From: Anaerostipes rhamnosivorans
GTDB taxonomy: Bacteria > Bacillota > Clostridia > Lachnospirales > Lachnospiraceae
NCBI RefSeq assembly: GCF_005280655.1
Contig: NZ_CP040058.1
Location: 3,155,001-3,219,000 of the forward strand
DNA: 64,000 bases
Direction of reading: 5' to 3'
The position numbers and the translations under genes are program-made. Below the pieces are notes generated by a model. It did no database searches, was not told where the DNA came from, and saw nothing but the letters and a program-made list of their open reading frames with translations. Below, one piece after another: positions 53,207 through 61,470 of the stretch (the stretch's first letter is position 1; each line of letters begins with the position of its first letter).

Positions 53207-54511
53207 TTATAAAAGCGTATAGAAGTAAAGCACACTGACTGCACCCAAGAGATACATGAACACATGTATCTCTTTTACTTTCCCAGCCGCCGCTTTCATG
53301 ACCAGGTAAAACAGGATCGCTGTACAGATACCGTTGGCGATATTCCCAGCTAATACAGTGAACGCAACACACATAAATGCCGGCATACTTTCTGTTATAT
53401 CATCATAGTGAATGTGTCTCATAGCCTCTAACATGCTGATCCCAATATAGATCAATACAGGCGCTGTGGCGGCAGATGGTATAATCAGAGCCGCCGGTGC
53501 AAAAAACAATGCCAATAGAAAAAAGATACTAGTAAACACGACGGTAAGGCCTGTCTTGCCCCCTGCCTCGATTCCCGCAGAGGATTCCAGGTATGTGGTC
53601 AGTCCCGGCATCCCGAACAGGGCCCCGAAGCTGGTAGCGGCAGCATCCACTTGGAAACATTTGTCGATACCGTCAAAGTTCCCGTTCTCATCTAAATATC
53701 CGGCTCTAGCTCCCACTCCCAGAATCGTTCCTACTGTTGCAAAAAAGTCCGGCACGAATAAAGCAATTAAAAACGGAAGATACAGCACATGCAGAGCTCC
53801 CAGAATATTAATATTAAAGAGCTGTCCTCCTATAGAAGCCGGCATGGAAATGATCTTTTCAGGGAGTTTTGTGACGCCCAGAGGCAGGCCAACAGCCGTG
53901 GCAGCCAGAATGGAAAGGATCATATCCCCCGGCACCCGTCTTGCTCTCAAGACCAAAAGCACAAGAAACCCAAGCACTGCGACAATAACCTCCGGCGATC
54001 CGAGGTTCCCAAAGGAAAGACTATTCTTAGACTGGTCTGCCACAATGAGTCCTGCTCCTTTGGCTCCGATCACTGCGATAAACAGACCGATCCCCGCACT
54101 GACAGCATATTTTAAACTGGCTGGAATCGCACGGACGATTGCCTCCCTGAGTCCAAGGAAGGTAATCAAAAGAAACAATATCCCACTCCAGAAGACAACA
54201 CCGCCTGCAATCTTTACGGGTACCTGTTCTCCTGCGATCATAGCGGCCACGATCCCGGCGCTGCTGAGTCCCGGAGCCAGAGCAAACGGCCGGTTTGTGT
54301 AAAACGCCATAGCAAGGGTTGTAACCACAATAAGCATCACCATGATCGTCATCATCACATGCTTATCTACCCCTGTTATTTCCAGCATGTTTGGTATTGT
54401 TGCCAGTGCGTAAGCCATGGTGACGAACACTGTGATCCCGGCCAAAAATTCTGTCTTGATATCTGTATGATTATTCTTCAAATGAAATTGTTTTTCGATC
54501 CAGTGTTTCAT
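53207..54511 (-). CDS. NCS2-family purine permease (AzgA/PbuG type)
   Basis: The 434-residue protein has about 12 to 14 spans and the AzgA-like signatures FLAGITVFVTMAYALATIPNML, ALAPGLSS, PASLKYAVSAGIGLFIAVIG and SFGALFGMPGLTTYLESSAGIEAGGKTGLTA-like helix near residue 285. Members of this subgroup take up hypoxanthine, guanine or adenine with protons. It follows the ABC-F gene by 56 bases in the same direction without an evident terminator between them. Confidence 0.9.
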   Translation of the reverse strand: MKHWIEKQFHLKNNHTDIKTEFLAGITVFVTMAYALATIPNMLEITGVDKHVMMTIMVMLIVVTTLAMAFYTNRPFALAPGLSSAGIVAAMIAGEQVPVKIAGGVVFWSGILFLLITFLGLREAIVRAIPASLKYAVSAGIGLFIAVIGAKGAGLIVADQSKNSLSFGNLGSPEVIVAVLGFLVLLVLRARRVPGDMILSILAATAVGLPLGVTKLPEKIISMPASIGGQLFNINILGALHVLYLPFLIALFVPDFFATVGTILGVGARAGYLDENGNFDGIDKCFQVDAAATSFGALFGMPGLTTYLESSAGIEAGGKTGLTVVFTSIFFLLALFFAPAALIIPSAATAPVLIYIGISMLEAMRHIHYDDITESMPAFMCVAFTVLAGNIANGICTAILFYLVMKAAAGKVKEIHVFMYLLGAVSVLYFYTLL

Positions 54512-54567
54512 AAGAATCCTCCTTTTGCTTTTCAGGAGATATTCTTTCCATATTGGGGAATCTTCAT

Positions 54568-56055
54568 TCAGAGCGGCCTCATGATCACTTCCTTTGTTTT
54601 AATCCTGCCGCTGAAAGTCTGGTCATGCTCCACAAACAGAAGGGTCGGACAGCTGTTTAGCAGCAGCTCTTCAATCTGCATCCGTGAAAACACGTCAATA
54701 AAATTCAGAGGTTCATCCCAGATATACAGGTGTGCTTCCTCGCACAAGCTTCTGGCGATCAATACTTTTTTCTTTTGTCCCTCGCTGAATTCCTCGATTC
54801 TTTTCTCAAACTGAAGCCTTGAAAAGTCTAATTTTCTAAGAATCGCCTTAAACAGGCTCTCATCAATCCCATATTCGTATGCGTAATCTCTCAGATTCCC
54901 CCTTAGTCCGTCCGTGTTCTGGGGGACATAGGATATTTTCAGTCCTTTTGCAACGTATAATGCCCCTGTATAAGAAATCTTTTCCCCCATCAAAAGCTTC
55001 AAAACACTGGATTTTCCGCATCCGTTGTGTCCGGTAAGAGCGATCCGGTCGCCCTGCTCCACAGAAAAACTCAGATGCTCTGCCACTGTCCTGTCTCCGT
55101 AGGAGATCGCTGCATCCTTAAACTCTGCCAGCCTTCTGGCATGATGGGCCAGCGGTGACAGCTTCAAGCAGTCCATAGTTTCAATATTTTTAAGCAGCTT
55201 TGATTTCTCTTTGACTGCCTCCTCCTTTCTCGTTACAGAGGCTTTTGACCTCTTCATCATTTTTGCGGCTTTATGGCCGATAAAGCCCCGGTCAGGGCGC
55301 AGACCCGAATTTCTGGTTCCCCGTTTGGTCTTTTCCACTTCCCGTGACCACCCGGCTGTTCTTTTCTGTGCATCCGAAAGCCTTCCGATCTCTTTTTTCA
55401 GTTTTTCATTCTCCGCCATTTCAAATTGGTCGTTGAGCATCTTATTTTGATACCAGGAAGTAAAGTTCCCCTTCTGCACCTCAATATTTGTTTTATTGAT
55501 GGATAAAATATGATCTATACACTCATCCAAAAAGGTCCGGTCATGTGACACGAGAATGAATCCCTTCTTTGATTTCAGGTATTCTGCCACCTTCCTCCTG
55601 GCATTGGCATCCAGATGATTGGTAGGCTCATCAATGAGCAAAAAGTGATTTTCCTTAGCAAACAATGCTGCCAACAGCACTTTTGTCTGTTCCCCGTTGG
55701 AAAGACTCCCAAACGTCCGGTACAGCACTTCATCTGAGATATCCAGCAGCGACAGTTCCTTCATGATCTTCCACAGCTCATACTGCGGATCAATTCTATC
55801 CAGTACATCAATTGTCATCTGTTCTGGTTCCTCCACCTGAAACGGGAAATAGTCGAATTCCATACCAGATTGAATGGACCCCTGATATTCATATTCTCCC
55901 ATTAATAGCTTCAGAAATGTTGTCTTTCCCCGTCCGTTCCGCCCGGTAAGCCCCAGTCTCCAGCCTGTATCAATCTGGAACGAAACATGCTCAAAAATAT
56001 AATCAAAACTTGTATCGTATGAAAATGTCAAATTTGAAATTTGTATCAATGACAT
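54568..56055 (-). CDS. ABC-F protein of the Lsa type, candidate antibiotic-resistance factor
   Basis: The 495-residue protein has two ABC domains: Walker A GRNGRGKTTFLKLL and GHNGCGKSSVLKLL, signatures LSNGEQTKV and FSEGQKKKV, Walker B LLIDEPTNHLD and LYIWDEPLNFID. There are no membrane spans. The inter-domain linker (about 190-300) is long and rich in Lys/Arg (AGWSREVEKTKRGTRNSG), and the second Walker B WDEPLN is typical of Lsa/Vga proteins that expel lincosamides, streptogramin A and pleuromutilins from the ribosome. The ATG at 56055 follows AAGGAGG at 8 bases. The gene is preceded by an attenuator leader with short ORFs. Actual resistance is inferred. Confidence 0.88.
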   Translation of the reverse strand: MSLIQISNLTFSYDTSFDYIFEHVSFQIDTGWRLGLTGRNGRGKTTFLKLLMGEYEYQGSIQSGMEFDYFPFQVEEPEQMTIDVLDRIDPQYELWKIMKELSLLDISDEVLYRTFGSLSNGEQTKVLLAALFAKENHFLLIDEPTNHLDANARRKVAEYLKSKKGFILVSHDRTFLDECIDHILSINKTNIEVQKGNFTSWYQNKMLNDQFEMAENEKLKKEIGRLSDAQKRTAGWSREVEKTKRGTRNSGLRPDRGFIGHKAAKMMKRSKASVTRKEEAVKEKSKLLKNIETMDCLKLSPLAHHARRLAEFKDAAISYGDRTVAEHLSFSVEQGDRIALTGHNGCGKSSVLKLLMGEKISYTGALYVAKGLKISYVPQNTDGLRGNLRDYAYEYGIDESLFKAILRKLDFSRLQFEKRIEEFSEGQKKKVLIARSLCEEAHLYIWDEPLNFIDVFSRMQIEELLLNSCPTLLFVEHDQTFSGRIKTKEVIMRPL

Positions 56056-56097
56056 ATATAGCACCTCCTTAATTTCCTTCTATTCTTTTCCAATGAG

Positions 56098-56117
56098 GAA
56101 TCCCACTTGTGGGATTC
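56098..56117. repeat. Short perfect hairpin near the ABC-F start
   Basis: GAATCCCAC (56098-56106) and GTGGGATTC (56109-56117) form a 9-base-pair stem about 43 bases upstream of the ABC-F start codon. No T tract follows in the minus direction, so it is not a terminator on its own. Confidence 0.6.
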
Positions 56118-56135
56118 TCGCGGAGCATTTTTTAT

Positions 56136-56160
56136 TCCATAGAGGAAACTTTTCTATGGA
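56136..56160. repeat. Third copy of the CCATAG...CTATGG hairpin module
   Basis: TCCATAG (56136-56142) and CTATGGA (56154-56160) flank GAGGAAACTTTT-like loop sequence. As at 48061-48087, it lies directly after a terminator T tract (minus-strand sense) and is followed by ATAAAAAA. Confidence 0.6.
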
Positions 56161-56167
56161 CTAAAAA

Positions 56168-56197
56168 AACCTGCAGGAAAGAATCTTCCTGCAGGTT
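56168..56197 (-). terminator. Leader terminator (attenuator) upstream of the ABC-F gene
   Basis: On the minus strand AACCTGCAGGAA (56186-56197) pairs perfectly with TTCCTGCAGGTT (56168-56179) around a 6-base loop and is followed by five more T. It lies between the promoter at 56377-56405 and the gene, so read-through is required for expression. Confidence 0.85.
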
Positions 56198-56242
56198 TGC
56201 ATACAAAAATATCAGGCACGCCGGGCGTACATTGACATTACT

Positions 56243-56323
56243 CTATATAGCAGCAGTCTGGATGATCTTTCTTGCAGAATGCATAAAACCAGAAGGTCTC
56301 CCTCCTTGTTTATGCAGATTCAT
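56243..56323 (-). CDS. Leader peptide uORF2 of the ABC-F gene (26 residues)
   Basis: An ATG at 56323 opens 26 codons (MNLHKQGGRPSGF, then a second half ending RKIIQTAAI) to a TAG at 56243. It starts 2 bases after the stop of uORF1 and lacks its own strong ribosome-binding site, suggesting reinitiation. Its codons span a long RNA hairpin: TTTCTTGC (56329-56336) with GCAAGAAA (56268-56275), GAAT (56318-56321) with ATTC (56277-56280), and GCATAAA (56309-56315) with TTTATGC (56281-56287). A stalled ribosome here would change the fold ahead of the terminator. Confidence 0.6.
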   Translation of the reverse strand: MNLHKQGGRPSGFMHSARKIIQTAAI

Positions 56324-56325
56324 TT

Positions 56326-56346
56326 TTAGCAAGAAATAATAATCAT
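56326..56346 (-). CDS. Leader peptide uORF1 of the ABC-F gene (6 residues)
   Basis: ATG ATT ATT ATT TCT TGC TAA (MIIISC) is preceded by GAGGTGGAAGG. It begins about 35 bases after the predicted transcription start. Its last codons form one arm of the leader hairpin, as expected of a translated sensor ORF. Confidence 0.55.
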   Translation of the reverse strand: MIIISC

Positions 56347-56376
56347 CCTTCCACCTCGTCTCTTAATAATAACTTT

Positions 56377-56405
56377 AGTATAAAATAAATCCGGTCTCTT
56401 GTAAA
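56377..56405 (-). promoter_or_regulatory. Promoter of the ABC-F gene
   Basis: On the minus strand TTTACA (56400-56405) and TATACT (56377-56382) are 17 bases apart, directly after the end of the VanZ gene. The untranslated leader to the ABC-F start is about 315 bases. Confidence 0.75.
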
Positions 56406-56408
56406 CCA

Positions 56409-56942
56409 TTAATTATAGGCAACCAGCAATATGACAAGTACCGCTGTGAGGATCCCTGCCGCTGCGGCGATCCATGTGACAGCCGTCTTTGCGGTCTGTT
56501 CGTTCCCTCTGCATAGAAAAACCAAGATCTTATAGCAAAGAATTCCTGCAAGCCCGCCCAGACAATTTAATATCACATCATCAAGATCGGTGGCCCCGAT
56601 CGCTGCCGCATACTGAAATGACTCAAAAAACACACTCAGGGCGAAAATGACGGCAAGGCTTTTTACGGCCTTTTTCTTTTTCATGTAAAACATTAGATAA
56701 ATACCCAGCGGAACAAATAAAATGATGTTCCCATAGATATTCAGATCCCCGATCCCCGAGGATGCGAAGATCTGCTTGAATGGGACCAGGTTCAGGGATC
56801 TTGCGTAGTATCTTCCGGACCGGAACAGCTGCCAGGGCTGTACATATTTAAATAAAATATTTTCAAACAAAAAAACAAGATAAAAAACGAATACACCGTT
56901 AAAAATAGTATTTCTAAGTTTACTTTCTTTTTGCCTTCCCAT
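56409..56942 (-). CDS. VanZ-family membrane protein
   Basis: The 177-residue protein has four to five spans and the VanZ pattern (SLNLVPFKQIF, NIYGNIILFVPLGIYL, ESFQYAAAIGATDLDDVILNCLGG). VanZ-like proteins are common in Firmicutes; VanZ itself gives low teicoplanin resistance, but most members have no known role. It stands between the GNAT gene and the ABC-F promoter. Confidence 0.88.
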   Translation of the reverse strand: MGRQKESKLRNTIFNGVFVFYLVFLFENILFKYVQPWQLFRSGRYYARSLNLVPFKQIFASSGIGDLNIYGNIILFVPLGIYLMFYMKKKKAVKSLAVIFALSVFFESFQYAAAIGATDLDDVILNCLGGLAGILCYKILVFLCRGNEQTAKTAVTWIAAAAGILTAVLVILLVAYN

Positions 56943-57007
56943 AAAGCTACCCCCTTTTCTATAATATTAGGGTACCAAAAAAGACAAAAGAAAAAACTTC
57001 AAAATTC

Positions 57008-57502
57008 TTATTTATTTCTGACAATTAGCTGATAGGTGTCTATATCCAGGTAGGTTCCGAACTTATACCCAGCCTCCCTGACCGTGCCGCAGAAATCAAA
57101 CCCAAAGCTTTCATGAAGCTTCTGGCTGGCTTTATTTCCTCCCGTGATGACAGAGACTACTGTGTGGATATCTTTTCGGCTCTTTGCTTCCAAAAGAATT
57201 GCTTCCATGAGCGCTGTGCCGATCCCCCTGCCTCTGTACCTGCTGTCCAGATAGACGGACAATTCCACGGTGGCGTCAAACGCTTTTTTCTCCCTGTAAG
57301 AAGACAGGCTTGCATAGCCGACAACACTTCCATTCGTCTCATAAACAAGCAGCGGGTGGTTTCCCTTATGCTCTTCCATCCACGCTGCCCGGTCTTCTAA
57401 TGACTTCTCTTCCAAGTCAAAGGTGGCGGCTGAATTGGCCACCACCTCATTATAAATCTGTGTGATCCTTTTTACGTCATCTTTGTGTGCTTTTCTGATC
57501 AT
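57008..57502 (-). CDS. GNAT acetyltransferase, phosphinothricin-acetyltransferase-like
   Basis: The 164-residue protein has the GNAT acetyl-CoA loop SRYRGRGIGTALMEA and the order of the Pat/Bar group (IYNEVVANSAATFDLE near the N-terminus, HESFGFDFCGTVREAG near the C-terminus). The ATG at 57502 follows AAAAGGA; upstream extension is unlike the family. The substrate may be a small amine or amino acid and is not known. It is downstream of mgtC. Confidence 0.85.
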   Translation of the reverse strand: MIRKAHKDDVKRITQIYNEVVANSAATFDLEEKSLEDRAAWMEEHKGNHPLLVYETNGSVVGYASLSSYREKKAFDATVELSVYLDSRYRGRGIGTALMEAILLEAKSRKDIHTVVSVITGGNKASQKLHESFGFDFCGTVREAGYKFGTYLDIDTYQLIVRNK

Positions 57503-57521
57503 ATCCGGTTCCTTTTCTGTC

Positions 57522-58199
57522 TCAGATATCAATGGATTCAATATTTTCGTTCTCCAGCAGCCGCTTAATCGCATCATACATATTAAAGCTGTCAGGCAGC
57601 TTCACATCAAGCCTCACCTTAATACTTTCTTCGCCCATCTTTTCCACCGAAATGTTCAGAATCTCTATAGACTCCTCACGGATCGTCTCCTGGATCATCT
57701 TAACAGCATTAGGGCTATTGGGCAGCTTTAGGGTAATGACTTCAACAGTCGGGGTCTTGATCCACTTAAAATCCCTGTGCAGGATCCACTGTACAATGAT
57801 GAGCAGGATTGTACTGAAAATCCCGATCACATAGAGACCGCCTCCCACGGACATTCCCACACCCACGGTAGCCCAGATTCCTGCCGCTGTGGTCAGGCCG
57901 CTGACACTCTGGTTATGTACAAAGATAATGCCTGCACCCAGAAAGCCGATGGCTGTCACCACTCCCGCCGCAATCCTGGATGGATCTAATCCAATATTAT
58001 GCATCGCTAAAATGTCGTTAAACCCATACTTAGAAATGATCATCATCAATGCAGCAGCCAGGGATACAATCACATGGGTCCTGATGCCGGCGGTCTTAAG
58101 CCTGTTGGTCCGCTCATAGCCGATACATGCGCCGCAGACAGCGGCCAGAAGGATCCTCCCGCTGTACTCCAGCTGTAAAATAAGGCCTGTCATATGCAT
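57522..58199 (-). CDS. MgtC/SapB-family membrane protein
   Basis: The 225-residue protein has four to five N-terminal spans with the MgtC signature (GRILLAAVCGACIGYERTNR, AGIRTHVIVSLAAALMM, GFLGAGIIF, GLTTAAGIWA) and a C-terminal cytoplasmic ACT-like domain (about 145-225). Family members are linked to magnesium shortage or acid stress and ATP synthase control. The ATG at 58199 follows GGAAGGAA. Confidence 0.92.
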   Translation of the reverse strand: MHMTGLILQLEYSGRILLAAVCGACIGYERTNRLKTAGIRTHVIVSLAAALMMIISKYGFNDILAMHNIGLDPSRIAAGVVTAIGFLGAGIIFVHNQSVSGLTTAAGIWATVGVGMSVGGGLYVIGIFSTILLIIVQWILHRDFKWIKTPTVEVITLKLPNSPNAVKMIQETIREESIEILNISVEKMGEESIKVRLDVKLPDSFNMYDAIKRLLENENIESIDI

Positions 58200-58229
58200 C
58201 ACACTTCCTTCCCTACTTCTTTTATTAAG

Positions 58230-58319
58230 TATACCGCATTGCACGTAGTGCGTCCACCCGAAGGGTATAAAATACGGGGTGCCCTGTGGGTATACCGCAT
58301 TGCACGTAGTGCGTCCACC
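58230..58319. repeat. Tandem duplication of a 61-bp unit
   Basis: A 29-base sequence starting TATACCGCATTGCACG and ending GTGCGTCCACC occurs at 58230-58258 and exactly again at 58291-58319. The rest of the 61-base unit has diverged (CCCGAAGGG versus CCTGAAAGG, then AATACGGGGTG versus AATAAGGGGTG). Each copy contains the small palindrome GCACGTAGTGC. It lies between mgtC and the sugar acetyltransferase gene. Confidence 0.8.
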
Positions 58320-58349
58320 TGAAAGGAATAGAATAAGGGGTGATCTGAA

Positions 58350-58913
58350 TTATTCCTCTGTAAGTTTCCTTATCACCCTGCATGGGTTTCCGGCTGCCAG
58401 CACTCCTGCCGGCAGGTCCTTTGTCACGACACTCCCCGCTGCAACGACTGTTCCGTCGCCGATGGTCACTCCTGGGACCACGGTCACATTTCCGCCGATC
58501 CATACGTTATTTCCCACATGGATCGGATATGCATATTCAAGACCTTCATTCCGCTGTTTCACGTCAAATGGATGCCCCGCTGTATAGAAAGAACAATTTG
58601 GAGCGACAAAGACATCATGACCGAATGTGACCTTCGCCCCATCCAGTATGGTGCAGTTATAGTTCAGATAACAGCGCTCCCCAATCTCGATATTGTGCCC
58701 ATAGTCACACAGAAAGGGCTGCTCTATTACAAACTCCCCCTCTGTCTTTCCGAGAATCTTCTTCATAAGCTCCGTTCTTTTCTCCACTTCACTGGGCATC
58801 AGACGGTTATATTCCGCGCACAAGTCTTGGCATTCAAGTCTTTCTGCCTTTATATCTTCATCATAGTTGGCATCGTACAGCATCCCCAGGGCTGCTTTTT
58901 CCTTTTCTGTCAT
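58350..58913 (-). CDS. Maltose/galactoside O-acetyltransferase-like hexapeptide enzyme
   Basis: The 187-residue protein has the N-terminal Mac domain (about 4-58; KAALGMLYDANYDEDIKAER) and the left-handed beta-helix of hexapeptide repeats (FLCDYGHNIEIGERCYLNYN, IGGNVTVVPGVTIGDGTVV by position) with the catalytic histidine in YTAGHPFD. It transfers acetyl from acetyl-CoA to sugars, probably as detoxification. A GNAT gene precedes it by 15 bases. Confidence 0.94.
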   Translation of the reverse strand: MTEKEKAALGMLYDANYDEDIKAERLECQDLCAEYNRLMPSEVEKRTELMKKILGKTEGEFVIEQPFLCDYGHNIEIGERCYLNYNCTILDGAKVTFGHDVFVAPNCSFYTAGHPFDVKQRNEGLEYAYPIHVGNNVWIGGNVTVVPGVTIGDGTVVAAGSVVTKDLPAGVLAAGNPCRVIRKLTEE

Positions 58914-58928
58914 CGTGATTTCCTCCTG

Positions 58929-59453
58929 TCATCTTCCTTCCACTGCATCATAAAATTCTTTTGCATACTCTACAGTCCCATGGTACTGCCCTATTTCTTT
59001 ACCAAGGCCGCATACCATAAAATTTTCGTTCGGCACTTGAAATGGATCTTTGATTCCATAATCTTTCGCTCTTTTATATCCAGCCTTTGGATAGTAATCC
59101 TCAATTCCCACAACGATAGAGATTCCGTATCCCATTTGAGCTGCAATTTTATGGCCTTCCTTTATCAGCCTCATTCCGATGCCTCTATTCTGGTATTTCG
59201 GCAGTACGGAAAGAGGTGCCAGAGCAAGTTCTATCTTATCATCGATTCTTATTTCCGTAAACATGATATGTCCCGCGATTTTACCGTCTTCCTCAGCAAC
59301 AAGAGAAAGTTCCGGCACAAAAGCACTGCTTTTTCTCAGTGCTTCCACAAGATCCTGTTCATTGCCGTCCGCATGCTCCGCTGTCTCAAATGCAGCTTTC
59401 ACAAGTTCATAGACCTCAGCATAGTCTTTTTTTTCTTCTTTTCTGATCCTCAT
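58929..59453 (-). CDS. GNAT-family N-acetyltransferase
   Basis: The 174-residue protein has the GNAT core (ELALAPLSVLPKYQNRGIGMRLI) and a C-terminal YYPKAGYKRAKDYGI segment found in small-molecule acetyltransferases of the YjdJ/Eis-like group. The substrate is unknown. It is 27 bases downstream of the MutS2-like gene and likely co-transcribed with it, so it may share the attenuated promoter. Confidence 0.85.
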   Translation of the reverse strand: MRIRKEEKKDYAEVYELVKAAFETAEHADGNEQDLVEALRKSSAFVPELSLVAEEDGKIAGHIMFTEIRIDDKIELALAPLSVLPKYQNRGIGMRLIKEGHKIAAQMGYGISIVVGIEDYYPKAGYKRAKDYGIKDPFQVPNENFMVCGLGKEIGQYHGTVEYAKEFYDAVEGR

Positions 59454-59480
59454 ATCATACTCCTTTCAAACAATCTATTG

Positions 59481-61400
59481 TTATTCTTCTGACTTAATGA
59501 CAAGATCATCCCGGTATCGTTTTCCCATCTTATGCCTTGCTTTTCTGTTCTCCACGGAATCGAATATGATAGAGAAATCATATTCCTCCGGATAAAGCTT
59601 GGATGCTGCAACTTTTAATTTGAGCCGTTTATGGCTGTACAGCTTTTTTTCTTTTTTTATCTGCACTAAAACCTGGCCGTTTTCATCCGACGGCTTCACT
59701 ACGATCCCGATCTGTCCATCGGGCAGAACTGTCACGCTGTCACCGGTAACAAATTTTCTACCCTTCTCCCTCTTTTCCTTTTTAGGCTGTATTTTCTGTA
59801 TGGAAGGGGACTTTTCTCTTCTGATTTCTTCTTCCCTGTCACTTAACTGCAATGTGCCGAGAACATTCTCACATTCCTCTCCATAAGCCTCTCTGGCCGC
59901 TTCACAGAGCATCCTGCCCGGAAAGCCAAGACGTTTCGCTATATATAATGCACAGCTTTCTCCTGCCTCCCCTACCGTCAGCCGGTACAAAGGTTTCAGA
60001 GTTTCCCGATCAAACTCCATCCTTGCATTCACCACTTCCGGATACCGGTCTGCGTATTCTTTTACTTCGGGATAATGGGTGGTTACCAGAAATAATGCTC
60101 CGCTGTTTCTCAATTCTTCGAGGATTGCCACTGCGATTCCCATTCCTTCCGCCGGGTCGGTCCCGGAACCCAGTTCATCTAATATGACAAGACTGTCTTT
60201 CTGAATTCTTTTTAATATTTCCAGAACATTCTTGATGTGTGCTGAAAAGGTAGACAGATTATCAGATATATTCTGTCCGTCTCCAATATCACAGAGGATC
60301 TCATTCTGCATACAGAGTTCTGCACATTCACAGGGAACATGAAGCCCGGAGCATGCCATTGCGCTCATTAAGGCGACAGTCTTAATTGCTACCGTTTTTC
60401 CGCCTGTATTCGGTCCTGTTATGATGACTCCGCGGTTCTCTCTTCCTATTTCAAAGTCTAACGGCACACAGGTTTCCCCTGACAGCATTGGATGCCTGGC
60501 TTTCTTAAGCCTGATGTAATGTTCTGTATTGATCTCAGGTTCCACTGCATTCATTTCAAGGCTCAGGCGTCCCTTGGCAAATATAAAGTCAAGCTTTTCG
60601 ATCACGCGAATATCTTCTTTCAAGGCTTCCTCATTCTGTGCTGCCAGGCTCGTCAGGCTGTAAAGGATTCTTCTTTCTTCCGAATCCTCCTCAATTTGAT
60701 AAAGTTCCAGTTCCTCTCTGAGCCCTGCAACCGAAGCAGGCTCCACAAAGATAGTGGCACCGGTGGAAGACTGGTCAACTGCGCTTCCCAAAACCATATT
60801 TCTGCATTTTTTACGGACAGGAATACAATACCTTCCGTTTCTTTTCACTACAAATGCATCGCTCAAATACGTTTTATTTGCCCTCAGTGCTTTTTCAGCT
60901 TTCTCTCCGATTTTCTCACTGAGCAGAAGCATCTGCTTTCGGATGTCTTTCAGGTACGGTGACGCATAGTCATCTACCCTTCCATTTCTGATACACTGCC
61001 TGATCTCCTCTTTCAAGTCATCCAGGGATTCTAAATTCTGGTTATAAAAAGCCAGGCTGATTTGTTCAGCCTCCCCTTTCTTAAGGTAGATCTTCAGCCG
61101 TGCGACAGAATTTAAGAACATACATAATTCTTCCAATTCTTCCGGTAGGAGCAGTGCCCCCGCAGCTGCTTTTTTTATATATTCTTCCATATGATCCATG
61201 GCTGGGAGAGGTGGTGTTCCATATGTCTCCACCATTCCTCTTGCCTGGGATGTGTCATTTATATGTTTCCTCAGCTTCAGTTCAGACAATAAAGGCAGCA
61301 TCCGGCCGATCCGTTCCTTTGCGCCCGCAGAAAATGCATAGTCTTTTAGCTGCTCTAATATCTGATGATATCCCAATGTTGTCAATGATTTATTTTTCAT
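59481..61400 (-). CDS. MutS2-like ATPase lacking the Smr nuclease domain
   Basis: The 639-residue protein resembles MutS2: an N-terminal lever region, core and clamp (about 1-300), and an ABC-type ATPase (Walker A ITGPNTGGKTVAIKTV near residue 325, signature DNLSTFSAHIKN, Walker B VILDELGSGTDPAEG, HYPEVKEYA). After a Lys/Glu-rich stretch comes a KOW-like domain (about 550-600; GDSVTVLPDGQIGIVVKPS). The C-terminus is a charged tail (YDFSIIFDSVENRKARHKMG) instead of the Smr domain that brings MutS2 to about 780 residues. MutS2 in Bacillus acts on collided ribosomes, so a ribosome role is plausible. Its 5' leader carries a uORF and several terminators. Confidence 0.85.
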   Translation of the reverse strand: MKNKSLTTLGYHQILEQLKDYAFSAGAKERIGRMLPLLSELKLRKHINDTSQARGMVETYGTPPLPAMDHMEEYIKKAAAGALLLPEELEELCMFLNSVARLKIYLKKGEAEQISLAFYNQNLESLDDLKEEIRQCIRNGRVDDYASPYLKDIRKQMLLLSEKIGEKAEKALRANKTYLSDAFVVKRNGRYCIPVRKKCRNMVLGSAVDQSSTGATIFVEPASVAGLREELELYQIEEDSEERRILYSLTSLAAQNEEALKEDIRVIEKLDFIFAKGRLSLEMNAVEPEINTEHYIRLKKARHPMLSGETCVPLDFEIGRENRGVIITGPNTGGKTVAIKTVALMSAMACSGLHVPCECAELCMQNEILCDIGDGQNISDNLSTFSAHIKNVLEILKRIQKDSLVILDELGSGTDPAEGMGIAVAILEELRNSGALFLVTTHYPEVKEYADRYPEVVNARMEFDRETLKPLYRLTVGEAGESCALYIAKRLGFPGRMLCEAAREAYGEECENVLGTLQLSDREEEIRREKSPSIQKIQPKKEKREKGRKFVTGDSVTVLPDGQIGIVVKPSDENGQVLVQIKKEKKLYSHKRLKLKVAASKLYPEEYDFSIIFDSVENRKARHKMGKRYRDDLVIKSEE

Positions 61401-61470
61401 GATAGATTCCTTTCTCAGTCAAGGCAGAATGATGCCTATATTATCATAGTTTAATTTCCTGAAATAAAAT

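Noticed and set aside
53466..54302. A 278-codon plus-strand frame opposite the purine permease
   Set aside because: Its composition (Pro/Ser/Ala/Thr-rich) is the reverse image of a membrane protein and no start signal is present.
58518..59492. A 324-codon plus-strand frame opposite the acetyltransferase genes
   Set aside because: It spans two genes and their gap on the other strand and has no ribosome-binding site or family features.
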